DNA of 64,000 nucleotides from Nematopogon swammerdamellus (taxonomy: Eukaryota; Arthropoda; Insecta; Lepidoptera; Adelidae), in the NCBI GenBank assembly GCA_946902875.1, contig OX336340.1, positions 8,887,739 through 8,951,738 of the forward strand. The letters are read 5' to 3'. Numbering within the stretch: position 1 is the first letter of the stretch; every line of letters begins with the position of its first letter. The notes beneath the pieces are model-generated. The model was not told where the DNA came from and made no database searches. It saw nothing but the letters and a program-made list of their open reading frames with translations. The position numbers and the translations under genes are program-made. Positions 1 to 9,835 of this stretch are shown here, piece after piece.

Positions 1-95
1 GGGAAGCGAGTTCCTCAGAGCAGCGACCATAATATAGTAGTATCGGTAAAACAGGCTCAAAGATCGAACGATGCCTCTGTTTTTCAGTGGGTTAC
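1..95 (-). mobile_element. LINE relic (family alpha), 3' coding piece
   Basis: These bases closely match the segment around 8930-9013 and the one around 25130-25210, all in the same orientation. In the 8.8-kb copy the matching stretch is coding sequence near the C-terminus of a CR1/Rex1-like reverse transcriptase on the minus strand. This is therefore the cut end of a third copy; the rest lies outside the window or is lost. Confidence 0.55.
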
Positions 96-595
96 TTATT
101 TTAGGAGTAGGTAGCTAATTTCTTGTGACAGCCTGACAGGAGTGTGTAGTATTGAGGTCAATGAACTTTGTTAAATATGCTTAATTCAATTTTCAAATGA
201 CACCCAAAACCTGCATAAAGAGAAGCGACTGATCTACTTCGGTTCAACTTTTCCTTGGATTTGCATGAAAAGAATCAAGACTATATTCATGAGAGTTTTA
301 ATTAAGGAAACGACGTATTGCGACACATGCTTATACTACGCAGTGGAAGTCCCAAGAATATATGAAGTGCCTCTATGATAATGATTTAGATGTAAATGAG
401 GAAAAATGCAATTTCCAACATGCATGATGCACCAATGCAAAAGTGGAGCTTAGTGAACGCCTAGCATTATTAATGATAGTTATATTGAATGAATAATATC
501 TAGAAAGATCCATGATTTGTTCTATACTGAATCAGTGTGAAAAATAAAGCTTATCTGTACGGACTACGGACTACCACGCGCACTCATCATTTTAT
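96..595. other. No recognised feature
   Basis: AT-rich sequence with no convincing ORF, splice-delimited exon or repeat that I recognise. Confidence 0.5.
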
Positions 596-690
596 GTTGG
601 TCCCCAAACAAGAAATCGCACGGACAGACAGACGGCGCGGCGTAGGCTTAGTAATAGGCTCCCGTATGGATACGGAACCCTAAAAACGGC
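596..690. repeat. Dispersed 'tacggaaccct' repeat, terminal piece
   Basis: It carries the words ACGGACAGACAGACGG, GTAGGCTTAGTAATAGGCT and ATACGGAACCCTAAAAA. The same string of words recurs at 13195-13255, 44440-44835, 49537-49868, 51430-51690 and 53880-54390. This is a dispersed repeat of lepidopteran type; its transposition class is not evident from the pieces here. Confidence 0.6.
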
Positions 691-928
691 TGATGTTGAT
701 TAATGAGGTGTGTAACGATTTGTCATAGTACCCAGAGTGGTACCTATGGGCTATGTGACAAAAATTTATAAATAATAATGGCACATTATGGTTTAATACT
801 AAAAAAACATTAAATAAAACAATAATAATTTTAATTTTAAAACCCCACTTAAAAACCACACATAAAACCCCAGGAAACAAGAGTAGGTTTAAAAGATTAG
901 TTTTAAAATATTAAATGCTCATTATGAC

Positions 929-1218
929 GTGCCCAAACTTAAATCGGTGTACACAATGAACACTAATACGAGACTTCGTGGTCATTCGCTAAAGCTCAAC
1001 CAAACTAGTTTCAATTCAAACCCTAGTAAGCACTTTCTTTCGAACCGAGTAGTGGACTCCTGGAATAAATTGCCCCAAGAAGTGATAAGTGCAATCTCAG
1101 TGAACGGTTTTAAAAACCAGTTGGACAAACATTTTATTAATATGAAAAAAAAAATTATAATAATAAATAAATAAAAACACTAAAGGCAACTAAGTTAAAA
1201 AAAAAAAAAAAAAAAAAA
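929..1218 (+). mobile_element. LINE relic: reverse-transcriptase C-terminus with poly(A) tail
   Basis: The + frame 929-1174 reads through NRVVDSWNKLPQEVISA and GFKNQLDKHF. This is the usual C-terminal signature of CR1/Rex1/L2-group reverse transcriptases (R..DSWN.LP..V..A.....FK..LD). An A-rich 3' end (1147-1174) and a run of about 20 A (1198-1218) fit a retrotransposed 3' tail. The copy is severely 5'-truncated, so no catalytic motif remains. It is a relic, not a gene. Confidence 0.75.
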
Positions 1219-1329
1219 TTACTTAACTTATGAAATAAAACGAAAAACAAATACAAGTGAGAATCAAGTGGACTCAACATACAAAGTACACGCATCAGCT
1301 TAAAGCTGCTAGTGTATACTACAACAATA

Positions 1330-1458
1330 ACAACAATAATAATAATAGGAAATGCTGTAGTCGGGCTTGTAGAAGGATTTGAATGGACAAGCTGCCCTTC
1401 TATAGCAAGCCTACTCCTATTTCCTTGTTTCCTTCGTTTTTATTCGCAGTGGGGTTTT
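1330..1458. repeat. Degenerate copy of the 'tagtcggg' hairpin MITE
   Basis: It contains GAAATGCTGTAGTCGGGC, TGTAGAAG and a right part with ATTTCCTTGTTTCCTTCGTTT and TGGGGTTTT. The same words in the same order form the better-preserved hairpin at 10370-10531. Confidence 0.5.
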
Positions 1459-1499
1459 AAATCTTTGAGGAAATATTATATAGAGTTCTCGCTCCGAAC

Positions 1500-1920
1500 A
1501 AATATACAGACAAGCGATGTTCGAGCGGCTGAGGTTTGGGGTAAGGTAGCAGGGAGGCGGAGCGCAGAGTCGAGCGGTAGAGGGGAGCGCGCGTGGGGCG
1601 GGAAGCGTGTGCCAGACGGTCTGGCGGCCGGTGTGGGGAGCTCACGCGGGGCGGGAGGCGTGCGGGAGAGAGGCAAGGGGTAAGGAGAACGATCGCACTC
1701 GCGCGTCGGTGTGCATATTGTCTTTTCATTCTAACACTTCACCTCCAGATTCACCATCGCACCTTCGCATCGACGAAGATGTGTAAATGTATTAGTTTAA
1801 AGTAGGCGAGGCGCGATCGCAGCAGGCAGGCGACGACTGTGCGCTGAGGCCTCTCGCGCTCGACTTAGAGACTTGAGGATCGTGAACCGCAACTCGGTGG
1901 AACATGTTAGTTGGCCGAGT
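1500..1920. other. GC-rich island of unknown role
   Basis: About 400 bases clearly richer in G, C and CpG than their surroundings. The short ORFs on both strands look compositional. A CACTTCACCTCCAG sequence ending at 1748 could act as a splice acceptor, but I cannot pair it with a donor. It could be a 5' exon or promoter of an unseen transcript, or a GC-rich repeat. Confidence 0.3.
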
Positions 1921-2348
1921 GCTTTATCTAGTACGTAATATATCTTTGTTTTAAATTTGTATTTTATTGCTGTTTCTAAGCATGACTAGGCTAAACAGTT
2001 GTAAAACTACAGTATTGAGCTGAGAATGGCATATGATCATAGTGATAGTTTCACACATCGCAGATGGAGATTGATTAGTTGCGCTAACTGAATGGAACAA
2101 CAGTATAGAATGGACCTGCTAACTGACGATTTCCGCATGTCCCGACCAACGAGTCTTCGTACCCTATCAAATACACTTATTCACTTTGCCGCACACTTCG
2201 TCCCAGAATGTTCTATAGCGGAATCAACAAATATTATTAAAACTCCTTTTCCGTCGGTGTGTACCATTGATAAATTATAAAAATTATAACCCTAGTCGGG
2301 TTATGCTGTGTACTAACAAAACAAAATTAACCAGGATCAGACAAAAGT

Positions 2349-2542
2349 TCAGTTGCAGTCTCTTTGGCGTTTTTACTAGTCAAGAACAGTCTAATCACAG
2401 TCCCTTCTCTTAGAAGTTTTCCGAGCCAAGAACCTTTCATAGTTCCTTGGAAGTTTTAAAAGTCAAGAACAATCCAGTCATAGTAACTTTGTAGTTTTTC
2501 CATATCAAGAACAGACAAGTCACAGTAGGTACCTTTGTAGTT
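2349..2542. repeat. Imperfect ~43-bp tandem repeat, about 4.5 units
   Basis: Units of the form CAGT(cc)CTTtg-tAGTTTT...agTCAAGAACA...agTCA follow each other four to five times. TCAAGAACA or CCAAGAACC and AGTTTT recur at regular spacing. No coding potential. Confidence 0.55.
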
Positions 2543-2544
2543 TT

Positions 2545-2760
2545 AGTGTAACAATGCCCATGGACATTCTGTGATGCACGGGGATTACGAATGCCATGCC
2601 GGCCAGACAGGAGCCTTTTAACGCCTCTTTGAAAACCCCCAGGAGGGATGGGAGGAAATAGATAGGCAAGAAGTGTGTTCCATATTTTCCCGGTTCTGTC
2701 AATGAAAGACCTACAGAACCGATTGGATAGAATCTGTGGTAGGTCGATTATACTACTCTG
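2545..2760 (-). mobile_element. LINE relic (family beta), C-terminal piece
   Basis: Read on the minus strand this matches the 16.5-kb (+) and 62.0-kb (-) copies: an end of the form FLPxxLGVFKEALKG, then a stretch equivalent to the ASMAFATPHA part. It is the extreme C-terminus of a CR1-like reverse transcriptase, with substitutions, and not functional. Confidence 0.55.
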
Positions 2761-2864
2761 TCAAGAAAGTAACGGGAAAAGGGCAATAATACACTAAATG
2801 TTAATTATTATTCTTCCAAATTTATGCTATCACCTTCAAAGTAGGTCCCTTCCGAAATAATACA

Positions 2865-3635
2865 CTTACGTTGCAAGAGGCACTCTTTTACAGCACAAGT
2901 ATAGACACAGGCAAAATTGTTATTTTGACTGACTCAAAAAGTTCCCTACAGCACTTGATTGGTTGTGCGAGAGGGTCTCGTAGTAGAATAATAGCAATTG
3001 AGATAATTAAATTGTTGATGCAACTGAATCAGCAAGGCAAAGAGGTGGCTTTTCAATGGATACCGTCCCACATTGGCTTACCAGGAAACGAGCAGGTCGA
3101 CAGGCTGGCTAAACGTGCTGTTGGATGCGACAATGTATGGAAGTGTAAACCCTTTTTCACTGATGTTCTGCCACATATTAAGAAAATATGCTACGCTCAA
3201 TGGAAAGAGCATTTTGATGGAATATCAGTGAGAAAGGGTATCTGGTATAAAAGCCTGCAAAGTGAACCAAGACAACAACCGTGGTTTGTGGGCCTACATA
3301 TGTCAAGAGTGGACATCACTACAGTTCTAAGGCTTCGGTCAGGTCACACTCCACTAAACAAAAGTGCATTTTTAATGCGTAAAACAGAGTCCCCAAATTG
3401 TAGCTTTTGCATGAAAGAGGAGGACCAATTCCATGTTCTCATGGAGTGTGGTCGGAACGTCAACCTGAGAAAGGATTTAGTCATAAGTTTACAGACGGAT
3501 GGGATGAACTTGGTATGTGCTATACATTGTGCACTGGCTGATCCCACCAAGCATACATACGGGAGTGGCAACCGTCGAGCGCTATTATATGGGAAAATTA
3601 GCCGCGTCTTAGTGCATTATGCTCTTACAATATAA
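2865..3635 (+). mobile_element. Non-LTR retrotransposon relic: RNase H domain and C-terminal zinc motif
   Basis: An open frame of about 255 codons. Near its start is ILTDSKSSL (an RNase H acidic site), then FQWIPSHIGLPGNEQVD followed by RLAKRA, the classic W.PSH.G..GNE..D..AK end of LINE RNase H domains. After about 100 residues comes NCSFCMKEEDQFHVLMEC, a C-x2-C-x7-H-x4-C zinc-knuckle-like motif typical of the C-terminus of such polyproteins. The endonuclease and reverse-transcriptase parts are missing and there is no ATG start, so this is a 5'-truncated copy. The remaining frame is intact, suggesting a fairly recent insertion. R1/I/LOA-type elements carry this RNase H; I cannot place it more finely. 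Confidence 0.8.
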
Positions 3636-3707
3636 TAGTCTGCGGGATCGAACGTCAGTGCACATGTGACTTGGGGACAAAGAACACGTATATGTGCACT
3701 ACGCAAA

Positions 3708-3787
3708 ATGGCGAGTTGTGCAGTTCGTACGTGTCGAAAGAGCTCAAGATCATCAGGAATAACAAAAGATGGCGTAACCTTTCATAG
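3708..3787 (+). CDS. Putative first coding exon of a THAP-domain protein
   Basis: ATG at 3708 opens MASCAVRTCRKSSRSSG, then ITKDGVTFHR, and ends at a strong donor (AG|GTAAGT, 3788-3793). The spacing of M-x2-C-x4-C and the ...G..FH pattern match the N-terminus of insect THAP zinc fingers (C2CH, DNA-binding), whose second half is usually on the next exon. THAP domains occur in P-element-like transposases and host proteins. I could not find the continuing exon (a W....R block followed by C..H) within the next 3 kb, which is satellite DNA. It may be an isolated remnant of a P-like element or the start of a gene disrupted by the arrays. The exon begins 73 bases after the RNase H relic ends. Confidence 0.5.
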
Positions 3788-3966
3788 GTAAGTCATTTTA
3801 ATGATAATACAACGCTTAAAACGTGAAAAATACAATAATTCCGCGAGTTAGGAGCACGACTGCGCGCCATACCGGGCGCGTACACATGATAGGCAAATTT
3901 GACAGACTGAAAAGAAATTTGAAATCAATTATTGTATACGGGGATGTTGTTTATAATAAATGCGAT

Positions 3967-4075
3967 GTTGTTTATCATAAATGCGAAAGTATATTTGTTT
4001 GTTTATTTGTTTGCTATCATGTTGTTTATCATAAATGCGAAAGTATATTTGTTTGTTTATTTGTTTGCTTGTTTT
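3967..4075. repeat. 54-bp direct tandem duplication
   Basis: Two successive copies of GTTGTTTATCATAAATGCG followed by AAAGTATATTTG and a TTTG-rich end, spaced exactly 54 bases (3967 and 4021). Almost identical, so recent. Confidence 0.75.
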
Positions 4076-4255
4076 TTTTTAAGTGAAAATTTCTTTAGCG
4101 GTGCTTGGCACTTTTTTAGGTGGGTATAAAATTTATAACTCGAAATCGCGACATCGCGTCAGCGTCATTTTTAAAATGAAACCTTAAGTCATTGCATTAA
4201 GGGTTAAGTTAGAGTGGCACGGGATCTGCCGGCACACCCGGAGTGCAACTGTTAA

Positions 4256-4685
4256 GTAGGGTTCGGTAACAGGTTTATGTCTGTCCATTCTACTAAGTTC
4301 TGCAAAATGAATGTAGGGTTCCGTAACAAATGCATGTCTGTCCGTTCTACAAAATTTAACATTTATTTCAAAATGAATGTAGGGTTCCGTAACAAATGCA
4401 TGTCTGTCCGTTCTACTAAATTTTACAATTTTCAACCAAGGTCTTCCGACGGTTATTTTATAATAAAAGTAGGGTTCCGTAACACGTTTATGTCTGTCCA
4501 TTCTACTAATAAGTTCTGCAAAATGAATGTAGGGTTCCGTAACAAATGCATGTCTGTCCGTTCTACAAAATTTAACATTTATTTTAAAATGAATGTAGGG
4601 TTCCGTAACAAATGCATGTCTGTCCGTTCTACTAAATTTTACAATTTTCAACCAAGGTCCTCCGACGGTTATTTTATAATAAAAG
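4256..4685. repeat. Two-unit higher-order tandem repeat, 213-bp period
   Basis: GTAGGGTTCCGTAAC recurs at about 4256, 4313, 4379, 4469, 4535 and 4595, each time followed by (A)AATGCATGTCTGTCC or a close variant. The spacing pattern of the first three is repeated by the last three, so two 213-bp super-units each contain three related sub-repeats. Both strands stay open over about 150 codons only because the unit length is a multiple of three and lacks stops. It is not a gene. It abuts the 109-bp array directly. Confidence 0.8.
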
Positions 4686-5318
4686 TGTCTGTGTGGGCCC
4701 TGAATACGAATCCGTTGTCAAAATAAAAAAAAAGTGGCCGCCATTTTGAACTTTTTAGTTACTGGACCGATTGCTTTCAAAATCGATATCTGGGTGTCTG
4801 TGTGGGCTCTGAATACGAATCCGTTGTCAAAATTTTATAAAAGTGGCCGCCATTTTGAACTTTTTAGTTACTGGACCGATTGCTTTCAAAATCGATATCT
4901 GGGTGTCCGTGTGGGCTCTGAATACGAATCCGTTGTCAAAATTAAAAAAAAGTGGTCGCCATTTTGAACTTTTTAGTTACTGGACCGATTGCTTTCAAAA
5001 TCGATATCTGGGTGTCTGTGTGGGCTCTGAATACGAATCCGTTGTCAAAATTTTATAAAAGTGGCCGCCATTTTGAACTTTTTAGTTACTGGACCGATTG
5101 CTTTCAAAATCGATATCTGGGTGTCTGTGTGGGCTCTGAATACGAATCCGTTGTCAAAATTTTATAAAAGTGGCCGCCATTTTGAACTTTTTAGTTACTG
5201 GACCGATTGCTTTCAAAATCGATATCTGGGTGTCCGTGCGGGCTCTGAATACGAATCCGTTGTCAAAATTAAAAAAAAAGTGACCGCCATTTTGAACTTT
5301 TTAGTTACTGAACCGATT
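4686..5318. repeat. 109-bp tandem (satellite-like) array, left part
   Basis: AATCGATATCTGGGTGTC falls at 4781, 4890, 4999, 5108 and 5217: a strict 109-bp period. Each unit reads GTGGCCGCCATTTTGAAC, TTTTTAGTTACTGGACCGA, TTGCTTTCAAAATCGATATC and CTGAATACGAATCCGTTG. Units differ mainly in the length of an A-run near GTTGTCAAAATT. The overlapping 71-110 codon frames are products of the repeat. Confidence 0.9.
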
Positions 5319-5793
5319 TTTTTTATTTTTTTTTTTATGGAACCTGACACGGTTGGCTACATCACCTACAACATCCGTGATGTCAGCCCATAACACAGGG
5401 TGAACTAGGTGCCATGTCAGTGCTTCCCTTCATTTCATGTCGGCTACAATAAACTGGACGGAAAACACGAACTATTTACATAGCCGTTTCGACCGACGTT
5501 TCGTTCAGTGCGGTGGTACCAACCCGGCCGGGATAAACCCTACCACCTAGTAAGGTAAGAAGGGAAGGGACCTACAGTTTAACGTGGAATCCGAACCACG
5601 GTCAGCCTCCAACGGTCGAGCGGTCGCCCATCCAATCTCTGAACGCGCTCAGCGTTGCTTAATAACAGTTGACTAACCAACCGCGCCACTGAGCTACCGA
5701 GGCTGACGAATTTTCTTATCCCTTAGTCGACTTTTACGACATGCGACGGGGAGAGATGCAGTGGGGCTATTCTTTTTAAGTACCGACCCCACA
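5319..5793 (-). mobile_element. Complete 475-bp composite SINE inserted in the satellite
   Basis: This block breaks the 109-bp array: the next expected unit phase is displaced by about 481 bases, and CGATT is duplicated at 5314-5318 and 5794-5798. The ends are therefore those of one mobile unit. Read on the minus strand it has: an ~85-nt head ending CGACTAAGGGATAAG; a tRNA-like A box (GTAGCTCAGTGG); a 5S-rRNA-like block (AAGCAACGCTGAGCGCG, then ATTGGATGGGCGACCGC); a tRNA-like B box (GGTTCGGATTCC); a body with CCTACCACCTAGTAAGG in reverse; a conserved 3' domain (GCTGACATCACGGATG); and a tail after GTGTCAGGTTCCATA rich in A. It encodes no protein and would need a LINE for movement. Confidence 0.8.
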
Positions 5794-6330
5794 CGATTGC
5801 TTTCAAAATCGATATCTGGGTGTCTGTGTAGGTTCTGAACACGAATCCGTTGTCAAAATTTAAAAAAGTTTCCGCCATTTTGAACTTTTTAGTTCCTGGA
5901 CCGATTGCTTTCAAAATCGATATCTGGGTGTCTGTGTGGGCTCTGAATACGAACCCGTTGTCAAAATTTTATAAAAGTGGCCGCCATTTTTAACTTTTTA
6001 GTTACTGGACCGATTGCTTTCAAAATCGATATCTGGGTGTCCGTGTGGGCTCTGAATACGAATCCGTTGTCAAAATTTTAAAAAACTGGCCGCCATTTTG
6101 AACTTTTTAGTTACGGGACCGATTGCTTTCAAAATCGATATCTGGGTGTCCGTGTGGGCTCTGAATACGAATCCGTTGTAAAAATTTAAAAAAGTGGCCG
6201 CCATTTTGAACTTTTTAGTTACTGGACCGATTGCTTTCAAAATCGATATCTGGGTGTCCGTGTGGGCTCTGAATACGAATCCGTTATCAAAATTTAAAAA
6301 AGTGGCCGCCATTTTGAACTTTTTAGTTTT
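5794..6330. repeat. 109-bp tandem array, right part
   Basis: The same satellite continues after the SINE, with unit marks at 5807, 5915, 6024, 6133 and 6241 (108-109 bp). Together with the left part there are ten marked units. The array ends in a T-run at 6327-6338. Confidence 0.9.
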
Positions 6331-7370
6331 TTTTTTTTGCGATGCAAAATTTGAGACAAACTCTTTGTTTGATATTTTTATCCATTATAAAAATCGCAAA
6401 ACACACTTGAGATGAACTAAAAAAATCGAGCAATGCAAATTTAATGAGAGATGGTGCTCAAACTCCGCGCCAATATAGAAAACAGTTGTGCCAACTTAGC
6501 AACAAAAATAATAATTTGAATTGAATATGGAATTAGAATTAAATTATCAATTCCCGGTACTTTTGACAGAATGTATAAGGGTGCATTACCATTGGTAATA
6601 TGTCAAGTCATGCGGGCATGGTTCTAATCTAATAGAATGCTATTATTATCATCAAAGTCTTGCATGCTTATTCTTATGCCCAGACAGACCCAGATGCCTT
6701 TCATTTACGAAACGCTCCACTAGACGATCCATCTCGGCGGCCGGCGGCGGAACGTTTGGAGGTGAACGACTGTCCTTGATCTTGACAAACACATCTTTAA
6801 ACACTTGATATACACTTGATTTGAACAAATTTTCTAAATCTATCAATGAAAAAAAAACAAACAAACTCCATAATGTCACAAATTATTATTTATATTTAAT
6901 AGTTATATGACCTCTTCGTATTTTTCGTATTCAACTGTACTTTACTAAATCATGAGCTAATCTAACCAATGGAAAAAAAAATCCCATTGGCCAGACTGTG
7001 GCCAGACTAGTCTGACCATCAATCTGACCACTGGGAAAAACCCATTTCCTAGCATAGCAGACATTTTGATAAATATAAACACTGTGTAACGTCATGATTC
7101 CCACTTTATGAAATGCATTTCTACAAGAGTCCCTAATACTGAGTATACGTATATGTAGTACAAATTGTCTAAACTGGCAAATCTTGAATTAAAATTATGT
7201 ACATTCGGCATACAGGTAGAGCTTTCTCTTTCACAGATTTGTAGGTACTTACTCCAGAAGCAAATACATTTTTATTTATAATGTTTTTTAGTACAATTAA
7301 ATTTATTTTGTTCATCATGAACATTAGACCAGCTTTTATTTAACTGTGTCCATCATATTAATTATTTTCC
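6331..7370. other. No recognised gene
   Basis: AT-rich sequence. A minus-strand frame of about 75 codons (6652-6879) has no recognisable domain. Around 6985-7045 there is a cluster of CCAGACT/AGTCTG words resembling the interior of the inverted-repeat element at 26254-26517. Confidence 0.45.
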
Positions 7371-7372
7371 AG

Positions 7373-7545
7373 TAAATGTAAAATGCCGCTCGTTGTGTGA
7401 ACAGATGAGGAGACGGAAGACGTGAGTTGTGACGCTGCTGGCGAAGCAGGCAGGATGGCTGCGTCTCCGCAGCACCACTCGCATCGCGGCGGAGGCTCCA
7501 CACTCCACATAACCAGCTTCATTCTGTTGTCTACACAGTAGTTAG
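7373..7545 (+). other. Candidate spliced exon in a GC-richer patch
   Basis: A patch near 7380-7520 is much richer in GC than its neighbours. It is preceded by an acceptor-like ATTATTTTCCAG and followed by GTTA|GTAAGT. Inside, an ATG at 7454 begins MAASPQHHSHRGGG but meets a TAG after 28 codons. It might be a non-coding or alternative exon of an unseen + transcript. Only splice-like signals and composition support it. Confidence 0.25.
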
Positions 7546-7684
7546 TAAGTACGAATTTCCATACTGTTTATTGTATATTCGTACATACACATTTACATAT
7601 CGTCACGGCAATCGGGTAGGCAGAGATAACACCACTTCACCATAGAAACCTGACAAAATTTTGCAAGTTCATTTAATAAAATAG

Positions 7685-7860
7685 AAAATCCAATATTTTT
7701 AACCCCCGACGCAAAAAGAGGGGTGTTATAACTTTAACGTGTGTTTGTATGTGTGGGGGTGTGTGTATGTGTGTATGGGTGTGTCTGTCTGTGACATAGT
7801 AGCTTCGCGGTATTTACTTAGCATTCCTCTGACTCCTTTAAGGGGGGGTACTAGGCAAAA
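7685..7860. repeat. Dispersed lepidopteran repeat with GT-rich stretch
   Basis: It contains AACCCCCGACGCAAAAAGAG, GGGTGTTATAACTTT, a (GT)-rich run and CTGTCTGTGAC, then AGCTTCGCGG. I recognise this word order from dispersed repeats common in moth and butterfly genomes; the class is uncertain. Confidence 0.5.
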
Positions 7861-8116
7861 GCACTTCGTATTTCCCTAACCATACCCATATTTCAAGTGA
7901 TTTAACTATAATCTATATGCCTATAGTTAGGTAAAGATTCAAGGTATAATGTGAATACATTATATTTAATTTAATCTTATAAATTCCCTTAAAAATATGT
8001 GGTTAAAAAGTGGTAAAATCGTTCAAAAATGCCTTTGCTATTTCCCTCGCCATTTTTTACAAATGCATCTAATACGAAAAATGCTTCATTGAGCTTAGAG
8101 TCAATAAGACTAAGAA

Positions 8117-8402
8117 TTTTTTTTTTTTATGGAAACTGACACGGGTGGCTACATCAACTACAACATCCGTGATGTCAGCCCATAACACCGGATGAACTTG
8201 GTGCCACGTCAGTGCTTCCCTTCCGTCGTGGCGGCTACACTAAACTGCACGGAAAACACAAACTATTTACATAGCCGTTTCGACCGACCTTTCATTCAGT
8301 GCGGTGGTACCAACCCGGGCGGGTTAAACCCTACCACCTAGTAATATAAAAAGGGAGTCATATCCCTTAGTCGCCTTTTACGACATACACGGAGAGAGAT
8401 GC
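8117..8402 (-). mobile_element. Composite SINE copy, internally deleted
   Basis: It runs from a T-tract and ATGGAAACTGACACGG through TCAGCCCATAACACCGG and GTGCGGTGGTACCAACCC to CCTACCACCTAGTAA. It then jumps to the head segment (CTTAGTCGCCTTTTACGACA, GAGAGATGCA). Compared with 5319-5793 the tRNA/5S promoter block between body and head is missing, so this copy is probably not transcribable. Confidence 0.75.
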
Positions 8403-8756
8403 AAGATGATCTAAATAGATTCAAACGTTTACAGAATAAATGGTTTTTCACTGAACTATCTTTGAACATTGTAAATTTTGGGTCGTTGCCGTGCGCGAGC
8501 GTTTTTTGTATGGACGTATTTGTAACGAGGGTACATTTTAATAGCAAATGCATTTTCCAACGGTTTTACCACTTTTCACCGACTTATTTTTCAGAGAATT
8601 TTGTTTTTTTATTGCTTCCGAACTGGGTGGCTCTGCACGAGGTCGAAGCCTCAAGCGCAGCCAATTTCACCGCTCAGGAGGTGCCAGTCCGGCTTGGAGG
8701 TGGACTAATGTTGCTGGGGAAAGGCTATTAACCCGCGATTTGTAGATCCGTGGATT

Positions 8757-9835
8757 GTAGGAGTGGGGAAAGATATTCCCTAGAAGCCCGTTCTACACCT
8801 TTGCAGTGCGGCAAAAGAACGATTTAGAGAATCGTGCAGTTCGAAGAACTCTTCTGTCGACTACAAAGGGGTGTTCCGCGAGAGTATGACGGGTTTGACG
8901 AAGGCGAACAGTAGGAGGAGGGATAAGGGAAGCAAGTTCGTCAGAGCATCGGCCATAGTAGTACCGATAAAACACACTCAATGAACCAACGATACGTCTG
9001 TGCTTTAGGGGTTGAAGGTCCTTTGTGAGTACAGAGTCACCAATGAGGCGAATGGCTCGTCGCTGAATTGAATCCAAGGCTGAAAGAAGTCACTCAGGGG
9101 AACACTCCCAAAGATGACTGCAATATTCTATCACCGGTCTTACTTGTGCTTTGTAGAGTGTAAGTAGTTGGACCGGCGTGAAAAATCGCCGACATCGGTA
9201 GAGGATCCCTAATTTTCGTTTCGAGACGCTAGTTTCGCCTTGGACTCTATGAACGATCGAAACCCAACGTCCTTGGACACCTCCATACCCAGGACGCCCA
9301 GACTACCATCGTTGGGGGCTTGGCTGCCCTGGAAAGTGGCTTGGAGGGGAAACGGATCAGCCTTGAGAAGGCACAAGCTTGCGTCTTGGCTACGTTGAAG
9401 TTGACAGGCTTCTCTACCCTTCCAGTCCTTGATGAACCCTTCGTGCATCGTGCTGTCGTCCGCGTAACAATGTATTTCGCCGAGCGAAATACATTCGCAT
9501 GTCGTTAATAAACAATAAAAACAGCGTAGGCGACAGCACGGATCCTTGTGGACCACCAGCATTGATTCAGTAGTCGGCCGAGCAGGCACCATCTAGGGTG
9601 ACAAAGATCGACCGACCACTCAAAAAACTGGAGATCCTAGTGCACAGTTTTGTAGGGACACCGTAGGCCGGAAGCTTGCTTAAGAGTCCCCGGTGCCAGA
9701 CGCGATCGAATGCTTTGGATATGTCCAGAGCGACCGCCAGCGATTCCCTAAAACCATCGAGCCTTTCAGCCCACACGTGAGCCCAATGCGTGACGTACGC
9801 TAGAAGATCTCCAGTCGACCTTATTACAAGATTAT
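8757..9835 (-). mobile_element. CR1/Rex1-like LINE relic (family alpha), frameshifted
   Basis: Minus-strand translation gives, from high to low coordinates: VALDISKAFDRVWHRGLLSK with LPAYGVP (reverse-transcriptase palm with the first catalytic Asp), SSFLSGRSIFV, then frame changes through a GGPQGSVLSP-like block and an FINDM region. Lower down comes VIEYCSHLWECSPE with an in-frame stop, then DSIQRRAIRLIGDSVLTKDL and RRIVGSLSVFYRYYYGRCS. These are the palm and thumb blocks of a CR1/Rex1-group reverse transcriptase in correct order. At least three frame changes and the lost start show a pseudogene. The copies at 1-95 and 24904-25345 are the same family. Confidence 0.8.

Noticed and set aside
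1312..1805. Three overlapping ORFs (66-123 codons) rich in Arg, Gly and Ser
   Set aside because: They overlap on both strands in a GC-rich patch with few stop codons; no domain and no shared codon pattern.
4184..4726. Overlapping ORFs of about 150 codons on both strands with repeated peptides (RTDRHAFVTEPYIHF; MSVRSTKF)
   Set aside because: They are frames through the 213-bp tandem repeat, open on both strands because the sub-repeats lack stops and keep phase; no start context or homology.
4734..5393. Series of ORFs beginning MAAILNFLVTGPIAFKID
   Set aside because: Each is two units of the 109-bp satellite read in the same frame; not independent genes.
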